The position numbers and the translations under genes were made by a program. Below, one piece after another: positions 21,499-30,142 of a DNA stretch of 64,000 nt; position 1 is the first letter of the stretch, and each line of letters starts with the position of its first letter. The stretch is from a virus: positions 1-64,000 of the IMG/VR virus record IMGVR_UViG_3300036861_000572; one strand, 5' to 3'. Below the pieces are notes generated by a model. That model was not told the origin of the DNA. It made no database searches and saw only the letters and a program-made list of their open reading frames with translations.

Positions 21499-21981
21499 CT
21501 ATGCTGGGACGGTGAAGTTCTCTGTCGGGGTTCGGGTGACCGCGAAGTTCACGGTGATCTTCGCGGGGTCTTCGATGCCTCTTTCCTTGCTAACCGCGCC
21601 AACTGTGACGGCGAAGCAGTCGGCCTTCCTTGTGGCCACATCGCCCTCATCGAACCAAATGATAAAACCGGTCGTACCCCTCGGAAGGAGCGCGCGGACG
21701 TCGATGGAGTTGGAGCTGGCGTAGAACGTGAGGCTGCTGGACGGGGCGGTGACGCGGCCACCAAGCTGCGCGGTGAAGACCGTGCCAAGATCCGGCAGGT
21801 CGATGAAGTTCTGCTCCGCACCCCAGCCGGATGAGTCAGCTATCTCGCCCGAGAGCTCGCTACCCGCGTTAATCTCCGCGCGGGTCGGGGACAGGATGTT
21901 CGCCACAGCGGGCGCGAACGTTACTTTCGTGAACCCCGGCCTGAAGTACCTGGTCGAGGCGGTCATCGGGGTCGCTGGCAC
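21499..21981 (-). CDS. Major tail tube protein
   Basis: 160 aa. Begins PATPMTASTRYFRPGFTKVT and continues as a beta-rich sequence (TAEINAG-type loop, LTFYASSNSIDVRALLPRG, TGFIIWFDEGDVATRKADCF) ending in a beta strand rich in Thr and Val. Length and pattern match lambda gpV / N4-like tail tube proteins of actinophages. It lies downstream of the tail terminator, and an HNH gene follows it. Confidence 0.75.
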   Translation of the reverse strand: MPATPMTASTRYFRPGFTKVTFAPAVANILSPTRAEINAGSELSGEIADSSGWGAEQNFIDLPDLGTVFTAQLGGRVTAPSSSLTFYASSNSIDVRALLPRGTTGFIIWFDEGDVATRKADCFAVTVGAVSKERGIEDPAKITVNFAVTRTPTENFTVPA

Positions 21982-21984
21982 GGC

Positions 21985-22434
21985 CTATTCCTCGCTTTCC
22001 TGGTCGGCCTGCTCAGCAGGCTCTTCCTGCACGTGGCCGCGCAGCCGTTCGAGCAGCTCGGCCTTCGCCCCTGAGACGGCCAGGCTGCGGGCGCGCAAGA
22101 GGTCTTGCAGATCGGCGACGGTCAGCGAGTCCAGGTCGTCAGGCACTTCGCCCTCGCCCTGATCCTCATCCGCCTGGTCTTCGACGCGGTACCAGCCGTT
22201 GGACTGGTGGATCGGCACCGACGACTCCGGCACCTCCGCCTCGCCGGCGAGGGCGTGGCGCATCAGAACGGCCGGTTGCCCCTCGAACCGTCGCAGCTCG
22301 GCCGGCAACACGTCGCCGGTCTCTGACTGGCCGGGCTCGACCTCCCAGCCGGACTCCTGGAGGTGTGGGACCTGGGAGGGTTGCGCGTCGTAGGTGCCGC
22401 CACTACCGGGGTGCCGCATCCGCACGCCCATCAC
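21985..22434 (-). CDS. Head-tail region protein with SAP-like domain
   Basis: 149 aa. The N-terminal part (VRMRHPGSGGTYDAQPSQV, HQSNGWYRVEDQ) matches small proteins near actinophage head-tail connectors. Residues about 100-135 (LDSLTVADLQDLLRARSLAV, AKAELLERLRGHV) are a SAP/HeH-type helix-extension-helix. A very acidic tail follows. Probable role in head completion or DNA end handling; inferred from context. Confidence 0.6.
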   Translation of the reverse strand: MMGVRMRHPGSGGTYDAQPSQVPHLQESGWEVEPGQSETGDVLPAELRRFEGQPAVLMRHALAGEAEVPESSVPIHQSNGWYRVEDQADEDQGEGEVPDDLDSLTVADLQDLLRARSLAVSGAKAELLERLRGHVQEEPAEQADQESEE

Positions 22435-22778
22435 GGCACCCGGACGACGATGACCTTCAGCGACGCGGTCGCCGAGTAGGACAGCGAGCTCAGCCCCGTC
22501 GCCGGGTCGCGGTGGACATCCGTGAGCGGGATGATCGACAGCCCGGTCGTGGCGGGGACCGACAGGGTCCGGGCCGGCAGCGGCGTCAGGTCGCCCTCGT
22601 AGGTTCCCGGGGACGCGATCGTGATCGTGATCGGCGCGCCGGAGGTGTTCTCGGCGACCAGGAACGTGCCGGTGCCGGTGGTGGTGGTGTCGCCGTTGGC
22701 GGGGGTGCCGGCGGCGGTGATCAGGGCCCGCAGCGCCAAGCCGGCGAGCGGGCAGACGTTGGTCACGAGCGCGGCCAC
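22431..22778 (-). CDS. Virion structural protein
   Basis: 115 aa, beta-rich, Thr/Ala-rich (TGTGTFLVAENTSGAPITIT, ASPGTYEGDLTPLPARTLSV), resembling small head or tail decoration proteins. Overlaps the next gene by 4 bases. Located between the tail terminator and the SAP-domain gene. Confidence 0.55.
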   Translation of the reverse strand: MAALVTNVCPLAGLALRALITAAGTPANGDTTTTGTGTFLVAENTSGAPITITIASPGTYEGDLTPLPARTLSVPATTGLSIIPLTDVHRDPATGLSSLSYSATASLKVIVVRVP

Positions 22779-22790
22779 TGCGGCCTCCTT

Positions 22791-23252
22791 CTAGATGTGT
22801 GACGTCCAGGAAAGCTGGAATCCGATCGTCGCCCGCCTGGCCGCCGAGCCGTCGGGGCCGGTCGGGGTCTCCTCGAGCCCCGACGTGGCGACGACGATCT
22901 GGCCGGGCGGCAGGATCGTGCCGGCGGCTGAGCGGTCGGCGTCAAGGGCCGCTTCGATCAGGGCCAGGAGCTGCTCGGCGCGGTCGCCGGCGGCGTCGAT
23001 GGCGTCCTCGTCGGCGCCGGGGCGGGTCACGATCACCCAGCAGGTGACGGTCGGGGTCTTCGCGCGGGTGGCGAGGCCGGCCTGGGCCTGCGGGACGGTG
23101 ACGTCGCCGAGGATGACCATGTCGCCGGTGAACTCTTCGGGGTCGACCATGGCGGAGCGGATGGTGACGCCGTCGGCGGCGCCGAGGCCTCCGGTGGTCG
23201 CCAGGTAGGTGCGGATGCCGCGTTTCGCGGCACGGTTGGACGCTGAGGCCAT
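22791..23252 (-). CDS. Tail terminator-like protein
   Basis: 153 aa. N-terminal basic helix (SNRAAKRGIRTYLATTGG), then beta strands (TPTVTCWVIVTRPG), a helix (ADEDAIDAAGDRAEQLLALI) and C-terminal strands (ATIGFQLSWTSHI), the order seen in gpU-type tail terminators. It caps the tail tube and joins it to the head. Its stop overlaps the neighbouring start. Confidence 0.6.
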   Translation of the reverse strand: MASASNRAAKRGIRTYLATTGGLGAADGVTIRSAMVDPEEFTGDMVILGDVTVPQAQAGLATRAKTPTVTCWVIVTRPGADEDAIDAAGDRAEQLLALIEAALDADRSAAGTILPPGQIVVATSGLEETPTGPDGSAARRATIGFQLSWTSHI

Positions 23253-24160
23253 CAGGCGATCGCCGAGGAGCCGGCCATGCCGTAGAAGTTCAGCGGCCCG
23301 TCGATCACGCCGATGCCGTAGTGGTAGGTCATCCCGCCGCGGGACTGCCCGACGCGGTCGTAGGCGTAGGACGTGCCGTCGGGGCTGGTCCAGGACGTCA
23401 CCGCCGACGACGCCGCCGAGGAGGGGTTGAGCAGCATCGCCAGGCGGTGCAGCGCCGCCCGGCGGACCGCCGGCGGGGTCGGGGCGTAGCCGTGGGCGTA
23501 CTCGACGTCAACGTTCATGGTGCCGGACGGGAAGGTGCCGCCGGTCGTGCGGACCAGGATCCCGCCGGGGGCGAAGGCGATGTCGGCGAGCTCGGTGGGG
23601 GTGAACGCGACCCCGTTCACGGTCACGCTGATGACGCGGTGGGGCAGCATCTCGGCGGGGATCAGCCGGCTGGTGCCGTCGCCGTTGAGGGTTTCGCGGG
23701 CTCCTCGGGGCGCGAACGCGACCCCGCCGCGTGCGGTGAAGTCGTCGGTGATCTCGTCCCGGGCGGCGATCACGTCGCCTGCGGGGTACTTCACCACATC
23801 GGCGAGGACGGCGGTGCCGGCGACCTTGAACGCGCGGGCGTCGGCGACGGTGAACAGGTGGCCGCCGACGACCTCGACCCAGGTGGTGAGGGTCTCGGCG
23901 ACGCCGCCGATGGTCCCGGTCCAGTCCAGCCGGGTGCGGGTCAGCTCCGTCTGCGGCGGGTAGGTGACCTCGTACTTGCCGCTGCCGACGGCGCCTGCGT
24001 GGCTGGCGACCAGCGCCGGCGAGAAGGTGGTGCCGTCGGGGCGGGTCGCGACCACCACCGGGACGGCGCTGGCGTCGAGGTCGGCGGTGCCGGTCTCGGT
24101 GCCGAAGACGACGGAGGGCTTCGCGCCCGACCGGACGAGGATCCGCAGCAGGTCGGCCAT
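23252..24160 (-). CDS. Head-tail adaptor-like structural protein
   Basis: 302 aa from an ATG at 24160. The N-terminal half is an all-beta domain (GKYEVTYPPQTELTRTRLDW), the C-terminal half holds the adaptor-like pattern with helices (PPAVRRAALHRLAMLLNPSS) and SPDGTSYAYDRVGQSRGGMT, which I recall from actinophage head-to-tail adaptor proteins. It probably binds the portal ring during head completion. Confidence 0.6.
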   Translation of the reverse strand: MADLLRILVRSGAKPSVVFGTETGTADLDASAVPVVVATRPDGTTFSPALVASHAGAVGSGKYEVTYPPQTELTRTRLDWTGTIGGVAETLTTWVEVVGGHLFTVADARAFKVAGTAVLADVVKYPAGDVIAARDEITDDFTARGGVAFAPRGARETLNGDGTSRLIPAEMLPHRVISVTVNGVAFTPTELADIAFAPGGILVRTTGGTFPSGTMNVDVEYAHGYAPTPPAVRRAALHRLAMLLNPSSAASSAVTSWTSPDGTSYAYDRVGQSRGGMTYHYGIGVIDGPLNFYGMAGSSAIA

Positions 24161-24164
24161 CCGG

Positions 24165-24785
24165 CTACCCGGGGAGGCTGACGTCGAACGAGGTGGCCTG
24201 GTAGGTCCCCTGGGCGGCGAACACCTCCGGGGTGAACTTCTGCACGTCGCCGTCGCCGATCGCGGTGAGGTCGATCGCGGCGCCGCCGAACGTCGCGGAG
24301 AGCTGGAAGGTGTCAGTCGCGGCACCGACGACGAAGTACTCGGTGTCCTCCGCGAGCGGGGTGGGCAGGACCGCGCCGATCGTGGGCCACACCACCACCG
24401 AGTTGCCGTTGACCAGGCCGTGGCCGGCTGAGGTGATCGTGTTGGCGGTGACGTCGGCGGCGTCAACCGAGAATGCCCTGCGGGCGGTTGACCCGGCCGG
24501 CAGCCATGCCCGCTGCGTGCCGACCGTCTGGGCGCTCCACAGCCCGACCGCACGGACCGTCGTGGCTGGCACGTCGAAGGTGACCGCCGCGACGATCGTC
24601 TTGGGGTTCACCCCGCTGTTCCAGGTGATCGCCTTGCGGATATAGGCCGGGGAACCGCCGGACACTTCCGCGCTCGACGCGCCGAGGGCGGTGTGCAGGC
24701 CGAGCCAGAGCGCGGTGCCGGGCGCACCCGCCACCGCGCTGTCCAACATGGCTATCTTCGTGGCGTCCGAGATGATGTTGCTCAC
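24165..24785 (-). CDS. Virion surface protein
   Basis: 206 aa, beta-rich. Starts MSNIISDATKIAMLDSAVAG followed by GLHTALGASSAEVSGGSPAY, a pattern found in phage proteins carried near fibre genes, then ITSAGHGLVNGNSVVVWPTI typical of phage structural domains. Likely part of a head or tail fibre with the adjacent decapeptide-repeat protein. Confidence 0.55.
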   Translation of the reverse strand: MSNIISDATKIAMLDSAVAGAPGTALWLGLHTALGASSAEVSGGSPAYIRKAITWNSGVNPKTIVAAVTFDVPATTVRAVGLWSAQTVGTQRAWLPAGSTARRAFSVDAADVTANTITSAGHGLVNGNSVVVWPTIGAVLPTPLAEDTEYFVVGAATDTFQLSATFGGAAIDLTAIGDGDVQKFTPEVFAAQGTYQATSFDVSLPG

Positions 24786-26531
24786 TTAGACTCCTCCGGT
24801 TCCCTCGGCGATGCCGGTCCCGGCACCGACCAGCTCAGCCACGCCCGTGCCACCGCCGACGTCGTCGGCGAGGCCGGTCCCGCCGCCTGTGCCTTCGAGC
24901 CAGTGGGGCGCCGGGACGGTCGTGAACACCGCAACGCCGGCGGTGCGCTGCTGGGCGACGGCGGCGCCCTTGCCGCCCTTGACGACCGCGCCGGCGGTCT
25001 GGGTGCGCTGCTGGCCGCCGGCGGCCCCGGCGGCGCGGTGGACGCCGGCGGCGGCCCCGGCGGCGCGGGCCTGGCCGCCCGTGGTGCCGCTCGAGGTCTT
25101 CTTCCCGGCAGCCTGGCCGGTGGTGCGCTGCGCCCCGACGGCGGGGCCGTTCGGGCCGACGAAAACTCCGCCGACGGACGCCCCGGCGGTGCGCTGCTGC
25201 CCTGCCGTCGCCGCTACTGCCTGCTTGCGGACCGCTGCGGCGCCGACCGCGCGCTGCTGCCCGGCTGCGGCACCGGCGGTGGCCTTGGCCCCGGTCGCCT
25301 GGCCGGCGGACCGGCCCGGCCCGGCAGCCGCGGCGGTGGCCTGCTTGCGGACCGCGCCGGCGGTCTGGGTGCGCTGGGCACCGGCCGCGGCACCGGCGGC
25401 CAACTTCGCCCCGGCGCTCTGGCCGGCCACCCGTTGCGCGCCGGCTGCGGCGCCGGACGGGCCGGCCGGGGTGAACACCGCGCCGCCGGCCGAGCGCTGC
25501 TGGCCAGCCGCCGCGCCGGTTGCCTGCTTGGCCGCGGCCGCGGCACCGCTCGAGCGCTGCCCGGCGGCGGCAGCGGCCAGGGCCTGCTTCCGGACGGCTG
25601 CTGCGCCGATGGTGCGCTGGACGGCCTGCGCCGCGCCGCCGGTGACCTTGAACCCGGCCGCGGCCCCGACCACCCGGCCGGCACCCGCGGCGGCACCCGT
25701 CGTGGCCTTCGCACCCAGGCCGGCGGCGGCGGTGCGCTGCTGGCCGACTGCGGCACCGCTGGAGGACTGCGCGCCGCCGACCGCGGCGACGTCGGCGGCG
25801 ATGGCCGCCCACCAGTCGGAGGTGACGGTGCGGGTCATCGTCACCGACGCGGCGCCGTCGGCGGTCGCCTGCGCGGCGTTGCCGGCGGCCGACGCGGCCG
25901 AGCGGTTCAGCAGCCACCGCGACGTCTGGTTCGAGCCGGCGATCGCGGAGCCGCAGCAGACCAGGTCGACGGTCATGTTCCCGGCCGCGCTGGTGACCGC
26001 GACGCTGGCCGGGGTGGCCGTCCCGATCGCGGTGGCGGAGTGGGCGATCGGGGTCGTCTGGTCGGCGCCGGCCAGCGAGATCGACCCGCCTTCGAAGCCC
26101 TCCCAGCCACCGCCGGCGACCGCGACGGAGACGGTGTTGGCGCCGGTCGCGGGGGCGATCAGGTAGAACAGCTCGGCGTAGCCGGCGGTGCCGTCGTTGG
26201 AGTGCCGCTTGGCGATCGAGGTGCAGCTGACGCCGTTGTAGGTGCAGGTGGTCGTGACGCCGGTGTCGGTCCCGGCGATGACCACGCCGACCAGCAGGAC
26301 CAGGTTCGACCCTGAGCAGGTGTGGGACCAGGTGATCGGCGTCGTCGTGCCGGTCTGGCCTTGCCCCGCCGAGCTTGGGCCGACGGCGTCGAAGGTAACC
26401 TGCGCGCCGGGGGCGAGCGCGGGCGGCTGGACCAGCAGCCGCGTCCGGGCCAGGAGGCGGACGGTCTTCTTGTGGTGGGTGTCACGGAACGGGTACAGCG
26501 CCCGCATCGACTGGGATGAGATAGCCGGCAC
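24786..26531 (-). CDS. Ala/Gly-rich decapeptide-repeat virion protein
   Basis: 581 aa from a GTG at 26531. Residues about 40-250 form a beta-sandwich-like head (PATGANTVSVAVAGGG, SISLAGADQTTPIAHSATAI). About 255-535 consist of roughly 28 tandem ten-residue repeats of the form GAAAGxQRTA alternating with GAAxxxKQAT, giving regularly spaced Arg and Lys in an Ala/Gly background. The C-terminus is Gly-rich. It may be a long flexible or fibrous surface stalk. Amber for function: the repeat has no family I recognise. Confidence 0.6.
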   Translation of the reverse strand: MPAISSQSMRALYPFRDTHHKKTVRLLARTRLLVQPPALAPGAQVTFDAVGPSSAGQGQTGTTTPITWSHTCSGSNLVLLVGVVIAGTDTGVTTTCTYNGVSCTSIAKRHSNDGTAGYAELFYLIAPATGANTVSVAVAGGGWEGFEGGSISLAGADQTTPIAHSATAIGTATPASVAVTSAAGNMTVDLVCCGSAIAGSNQTSRWLLNRSAASAAGNAAQATADGAASVTMTRTVTSDWWAAIAADVAAVGGAQSSSGAAVGQQRTAAAGLGAKATTGAAAGAGRVVGAAAGFKVTGGAAQAVQRTIGAAAVRKQALAAAAAGQRSSGAAAAAKQATGAAAGQQRSAGGAVFTPAGPSGAAAGAQRVAGQSAGAKLAAGAAAGAQRTQTAGAVRKQATAAAAGPGRSAGQATGAKATAGAAAGQQRAVGAAAVRKQAVAATAGQQRTAGASVGGVFVGPNGPAVGAQRTTGQAAGKKTSSGTTGGQARAAGAAAGVHRAAGAAGGQQRTQTAGAVVKGGKGAAVAQQRTAGVAVFTTVPAPHWLEGTGGGTGLADDVGGGTGVAELVGAGTGIAEGTGGV

Positions 26532-26572
26532 GGCCGGTCCTCCCGCCTAGCCGAGGGGGACAGAGGAGCCGC

Positions 26573-27028
26573 TCATTCGTCGATCACCGCGTAAATGTCC
26601 AGGTTCCCGAGAGTGGCCCCAGTCGCGTTGCCGTTGATGATCTGGATGGCGAAGGTTGCACCTAGGTCGATCTCCAGCGGCTTGTCATACCAGGTCCACA
26701 CCACACCGGAGCCGATCGCGTTCGGCACCGCGTAGCGGCGCATCGGGATCGTCGCCGTAGTCGGCGCCACTGACCATGCGGTGTCCAGCAACAGCGTCGC
26801 CGCCTTACCCAGCGACCCCTCGATCTGCGGCACGACCGGCGTGCCTGAGGCCGTGCCCAGCGTCAGCGACCGCGACAGGATGAACTCCGGGCCGGTCGTC
26901 GGCGCGACCGCCACCGACAAGCCCAACTCCAGCAGGTAGGACCGGTTCGTGACCGGGCGGAGCTGCCACATGATCGTGTTGGCGGTGTTCACCCCGGCCT
27001 TGTTCGACGTCACCGAGTAGCGCGCCAT
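26573..27028 (-). CDS. Virion structural protein
   Basis: 151 aa from an ATG at 27028. Beta-rich with a Val/Thr-dominated pattern (NTIMWQLRPVTNRSYLLELG, ATFAIQIINGNATGATLG). Probably a small trimeric or pentameric decoration protein; it lies among fibre genes downstream of the capsid. Confidence 0.55.
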   Translation of the reverse strand: MARYSVTSNKAGVNTANTIMWQLRPVTNRSYLLELGLSVAVAPTTGPEFILSRSLTLGTASGTPVVPQIEGSLGKAATLLLDTAWSVAPTTATIPMRRYAVPNAIGSGVVWTWYDKPLEIDLGATFAIQIINGNATGATLGNLDIYAVIDE

Positions 27029-27035
27029 TGGGCTC

Positions 27036-27764
27036 CTATCCGACGGGCCGGGCGATGGTGGGGACGGGCACGGCGAGCATCTGCGCGCCCCGGACGGCGA
27101 TGGACAGGCACGCCTTGAAGTTCGCCACCCCGACCGTGACGGTCGTGGCCGCGTAGGCGCCGGCGGCGGCGAGCTCCCCGGTCGCCACGGCGATGCCGCC
27201 GCCGCCGCCGGAGGTGACCCAGTTGTCGGCCTGTTCGGCCAGGTTCGCCAGCGACGCGTTGGTCCACCCACTGGCGTGGGCGGTGGAGGCCACGTCGGTC
27301 CCGGTCGAGCACGCCGCGACGACCAGGCAGTCCGGCACGGTCGTGGTCGCGCCGGGGATCGTCGCGGTCACAGAGGACACCAGGTCCGCGGCGGCGGCAG
27401 TCACGTTCCACGGGTTGCCCTGCATCGCCGCGCCACGGATCCCCAGGATCCGGCCGACGAGGTGGTCACCGGCGTCGGGCACCGTGGGGGCGGCCTCGCC
27501 GGCGACGGCGCGGCGCCAGCGGACCGTGAGGCGGGTCGCGGCGCCGGTGGAGACGTACACCGGCGAGCCGGCCACATCGGCGTAGCCGGCCACGGCGGGG
27601 ACCGCGGTGGCGTCCTGGCTTTCACAGAACAGCAACAGCAGGTCGGAGTCCCACACCGACGCCGGCAGGCCGGGGCTGATCGCGCCGACGCCGGACGCGA
27701 CGGCGCCGACGCCGGTCACCAACGGCATCGCCATCGATTCAGCCTGGCTGGTCAGGGTCGGCAT
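27036..27764 (-). CDS. Virion structural protein
   Basis: 242 aa. Beta-sandwich-like (RLTVRWRRAVAGEAAPTVPD, DCLVVAACSTGTD), related in style to the head domain of the decapeptide-repeat protein at 24786 (both hold GIRG/GGG loops and a hidden ANFKACLSIAV strand). It starts inside the end of the large upstream fibre gene. Likely part of the same surface appendage. Confidence 0.5.
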   Translation of the reverse strand: MPTLTSQAESMAMPLVTGVGAVASGVGAISPGLPASVWDSDLLLLFCESQDATAVPAVAGYADVAGSPVYVSTGAATRLTVRWRRAVAGEAAPTVPDAGDHLVGRILGIRGAAMQGNPWNVTAAAADLVSSVTATIPGATTTVPDCLVVAACSTGTDVASTAHASGWTNASLANLAEQADNWVTSGGGGGIAVATGELAAAGAYAATTVTVGVANFKACLSIAVRGAQMLAVPVPTIARPVG

Positions 27765-30090
27765 CAGGACGCAGCTCGACCCGGTTGACGGTCACGGCGT
27801 CGGGCGCGTCGGTGACCTGCACATCCGAGCTCGCAGCCGGGACGGTCACGTCGGTCGGGTTTGCGTTGACCTCATAGTGCAGGGTGGCGCCTCCCCCCGC
27901 CGGCGTGACCGTGAACAGGCTCCGGATCCCGAGCGAGTTGGGGTCGAGGCGGGCGTCGACGGTCACGTCGCCGGCGACCCCGAACATCGGCATCGTCCGG
28001 GTCTTCCCCTTGGCGACCTCGAGGTAGACGGCGTGGACGCCCATGTCCGGCGTCGCGTCGGAGGAGAACCCGACCCGGACGACCGCGGCGTTGGCCTTGG
28101 TCGTGGTCCACCCGCCGGCAGGGGTCCACAGCTTCGCCAGCCACAGCGGATCGGTCGCCGAGACCGCCGTCGGCGACGCGGCATCATAGGAGGTCGTCGC
28201 CGGGATCAGCGCCGCCTCGGTGGTCCCGTCGTGGCCGCGCAGGCCGAGCGTCCCGGTGCCCGAGCCGGTGCCGCCCCACATCGCCGCCAGCAGCCGGACG
28301 CCGGAGACGAACTCGTCGGCGGCGACGGTCGGGTCGGCCATCGGGAACTCCATGTAGTCCGACGCCGCCGTGGCGGTCTGGCAGACCCCGTCCGCCGACG
28401 CGGAGATGGTCGGGGGGACCTCGTCGAGGGCGTTGCGGGCGTTGGCGGCGTTCCACGCGGCCAACGTCCCGTTCGAGGTGAACACGCTGAAGTTCGCGGC
28501 CGTGCCGCTCACTGACGGGGTGCCGGCCGGATCGACGGTGACCAGGGCGACCTTGTGGGGGCCCAGCGGGTAGGCCGAGGAGAACCGGGAGCCGACCACG
28601 TCGTCGTAGTCGCAGGTCATCGTCTGGGCGACGTTGCCGCCCAGGCGCAGGAACGCCAGCTCGGTCGCGCCGACGCTGGTCGTGGTCGCCGCCGGCTGGT
28701 CGGTGTAGACCCCGGCGGCGGTCTCCAGCCGCCAGTCGAACACGAAGTCCCCGGCGGTGTTCTTGACCAACAACGGCCGCAGGTCGATCCACACCCACGT
28801 GCCCGGCGCGGTGGTGCCTGACTGCCACGCAGGCGTGCCGGCGGTGTCCCAGCGGACCCCGAACTTGCTGGCCGCGGCGTCGTACAGGATCTGGAACAGC
28901 GTCGCCAACCCGCTGGTCCACATGCCTTCGGCGACCACGACGGTGCCGGTGGCCGATACCATCCGCAGGTTCAGCCCGTACACCGGGGCCGAGGTCCCGG
29001 TCGGGTGGATACGCAACGGCACGTAGCAGGTCGCCCCCGACACAGCGATCCGCAGCCCGTACCCGTCATTGCGACCCGACGCGGCCTGGATGAAGTAGTG
29101 GGTGCCCCACGTCCCGGTCGGGGCGGCGCCGAGCAGCTTGTCGGCCTCGCCGACCGAGGTCGTGTTGGCAATGCCGCCTCCGGTGCCCCAGTCGAACCCG
29201 GCCAGCTCGAACAGCGGCGCCCGGATCGGGGAGTCGGCCGCCCGGTAGACCAGCAGCATCGCCCAGGCGCCATCGCCGGGACCGGCGAACGTCGCCGTGG
29301 ACTCAAACGCCCCGGTCGTCGTCTGTTCGAACCGGCGTGCAATCCCGTGGCCGTAGTGCTCGCCCGAGCCGGCCGCGTCAGCATGGTCGACGACCTCGGA
29401 GAACCCATTGGTGTACCCCGACCATGAGCCGGCGCCGGCGGTGGTCGCGTTGCGCCAACCGAAGACGGCCAGTTGCAACGTGGACAGACCCGAGTTCTCC
29501 GGCGTGGTGGTGGTCGACCGGGTCCCGCCGTCCGAGATCGCCGCCGACGCGCCCGAGGTCGCGGTCGCGTCCAGCGGCAGGACCAGCTCCAGCCCGGACA
29601 GCTCGACCACGTACCAGGTGACGTTGCGCGAGAGGCCCGAGGTGTTGGTGAACGTCCAGGACGACTCGCCAGCTCCCACCCCGGGCTTGCGGTTGGCCGT
29701 CGACCCGGAGGAGCCCAGCACCGAGGAGAAATCGACGATGAAGCCGCCGGGAGGGAGGATCTGGTTGGACACGTTGCTGGTGATAACGACCAGCACCGTG
29801 TTCCCGACCGCGGTCCCCGCCGGCAGGGTCACAGCAAACGTGGCCGACGCCGCGACGGTGGCCCAGCCGGTTGACTCCTGGACGAAGTTGTCAGCCGACA
29901 GCGGCACCGGGCATACCTCGCAGGCGTCGTGGGAACAGTTGGAGGGGTGGAAGTAACCAGCCGGACCGTCCGGCTTTCTCGCCGCCCAGAACGCCCTGGG
30001 CGGCTCGGCGACGGCGACGGCGGCCGAGGTGGCCGTCTGGATCGCCGAGGACTGACCGCCCCTGCGGGCGCGGCCGGGCGCGGCGAGCAT
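27739..30090 (-). CDS. Large surface/fibre protein
   Basis: 783 aa from an ATG at 30090; no ribosome site is obvious because a 15-bp hairpin lies immediately upstream, so a later start is possible. The sequence is a series of beta domains: about 60-250 (FAVTLPAGTAVGNTVLVVIT), a LamG/concanavalin-like part (TWVWIDLRPLLVKNTAGDF, DYDDVVGSRFSSAYP) and a C-terminal sandwich. Two Cys pairs near residue 50 (NCSHDACEVC) may bind metal. Its position near the capsid and beside a glycosyltransferase suggests a glycosylated head or tail fibre. Confidence 0.6.
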   Translation of the reverse strand: MLAAPGRARRGGQSSAIQTATSAAVAVAEPPRAFWAARKPDGPAGYFHPSNCSHDACEVCPVPLSADNFVQESTGWATVAASATFAVTLPAGTAVGNTVLVVITSNVSNQILPPGGFIVDFSSVLGSSGSTANRKPGVGAGESSWTFTNTSGLSRNVTWYVVELSGLELVLPLDATATSGASAAISDGGTRSTTTTPENSGLSTLQLAVFGWRNATTAGAGSWSGYTNGFSEVVDHADAAGSGEHYGHGIARRFEQTTTGAFESTATFAGPGDGAWAMLLVYRAADSPIRAPLFELAGFDWGTGGGIANTTSVGEADKLLGAAPTGTWGTHYFIQAASGRNDGYGLRIAVSGATCYVPLRIHPTGTSAPVYGLNLRMVSATGTVVVAEGMWTSGLATLFQILYDAAASKFGVRWDTAGTPAWQSGTTAPGTWVWIDLRPLLVKNTAGDFVFDWRLETAAGVYTDQPAATTTSVGATELAFLRLGGNVAQTMTCDYDDVVGSRFSSAYPLGPHKVALVTVDPAGTPSVSGTAANFSVFTSNGTLAAWNAANARNALDEVPPTISASADGVCQTATAASDYMEFPMADPTVAADEFVSGVRLLAAMWGGTGSGTGTLGLRGHDGTTEAALIPATTSYDAASPTAVSATDPLWLAKLWTPAGGWTTTKANAAVVRVGFSSDATPDMGVHAVYLEVAKGKTRTMPMFGVAGDVTVDARLDPNSLGIRSLFTVTPAGGGATLHYEVNANPTDVTVPAASSDVQVTDAPDAVTVNRVELRPDADPDQPG

Positions 30091-30094
30091 GCCG

Positions 30095-30141
30095 CGCCGG
30101 ACGGGTGGCGCGGGGCCCCGGCTCGAGCCACCCGTCCGGCG
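30095..30141. terminator. 15-bp perfect hairpin between glycosyltransferase and fibre genes
   Basis: Arms 30095-30109 and 30127-30141 are perfectly complementary (core GGACGGGTGGC), enclosing a 17-base loop with GGGGCCCC. It lies between the stop at 30143 and the next ATG at 30090 and has no T-run. It would reduce readthrough or protect the upstream message, and it also hides the start region of the fibre gene. Confidence 0.5.
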
Positions 30142-30142
30142 A

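Noticed and set aside
24693-26315. 540-codon rightward frame opposite the decapeptide-repeat gene
   Set aside because: Antisense image of an Ala/Gly-rich repeat in high-GC DNA; no start signals or domains.
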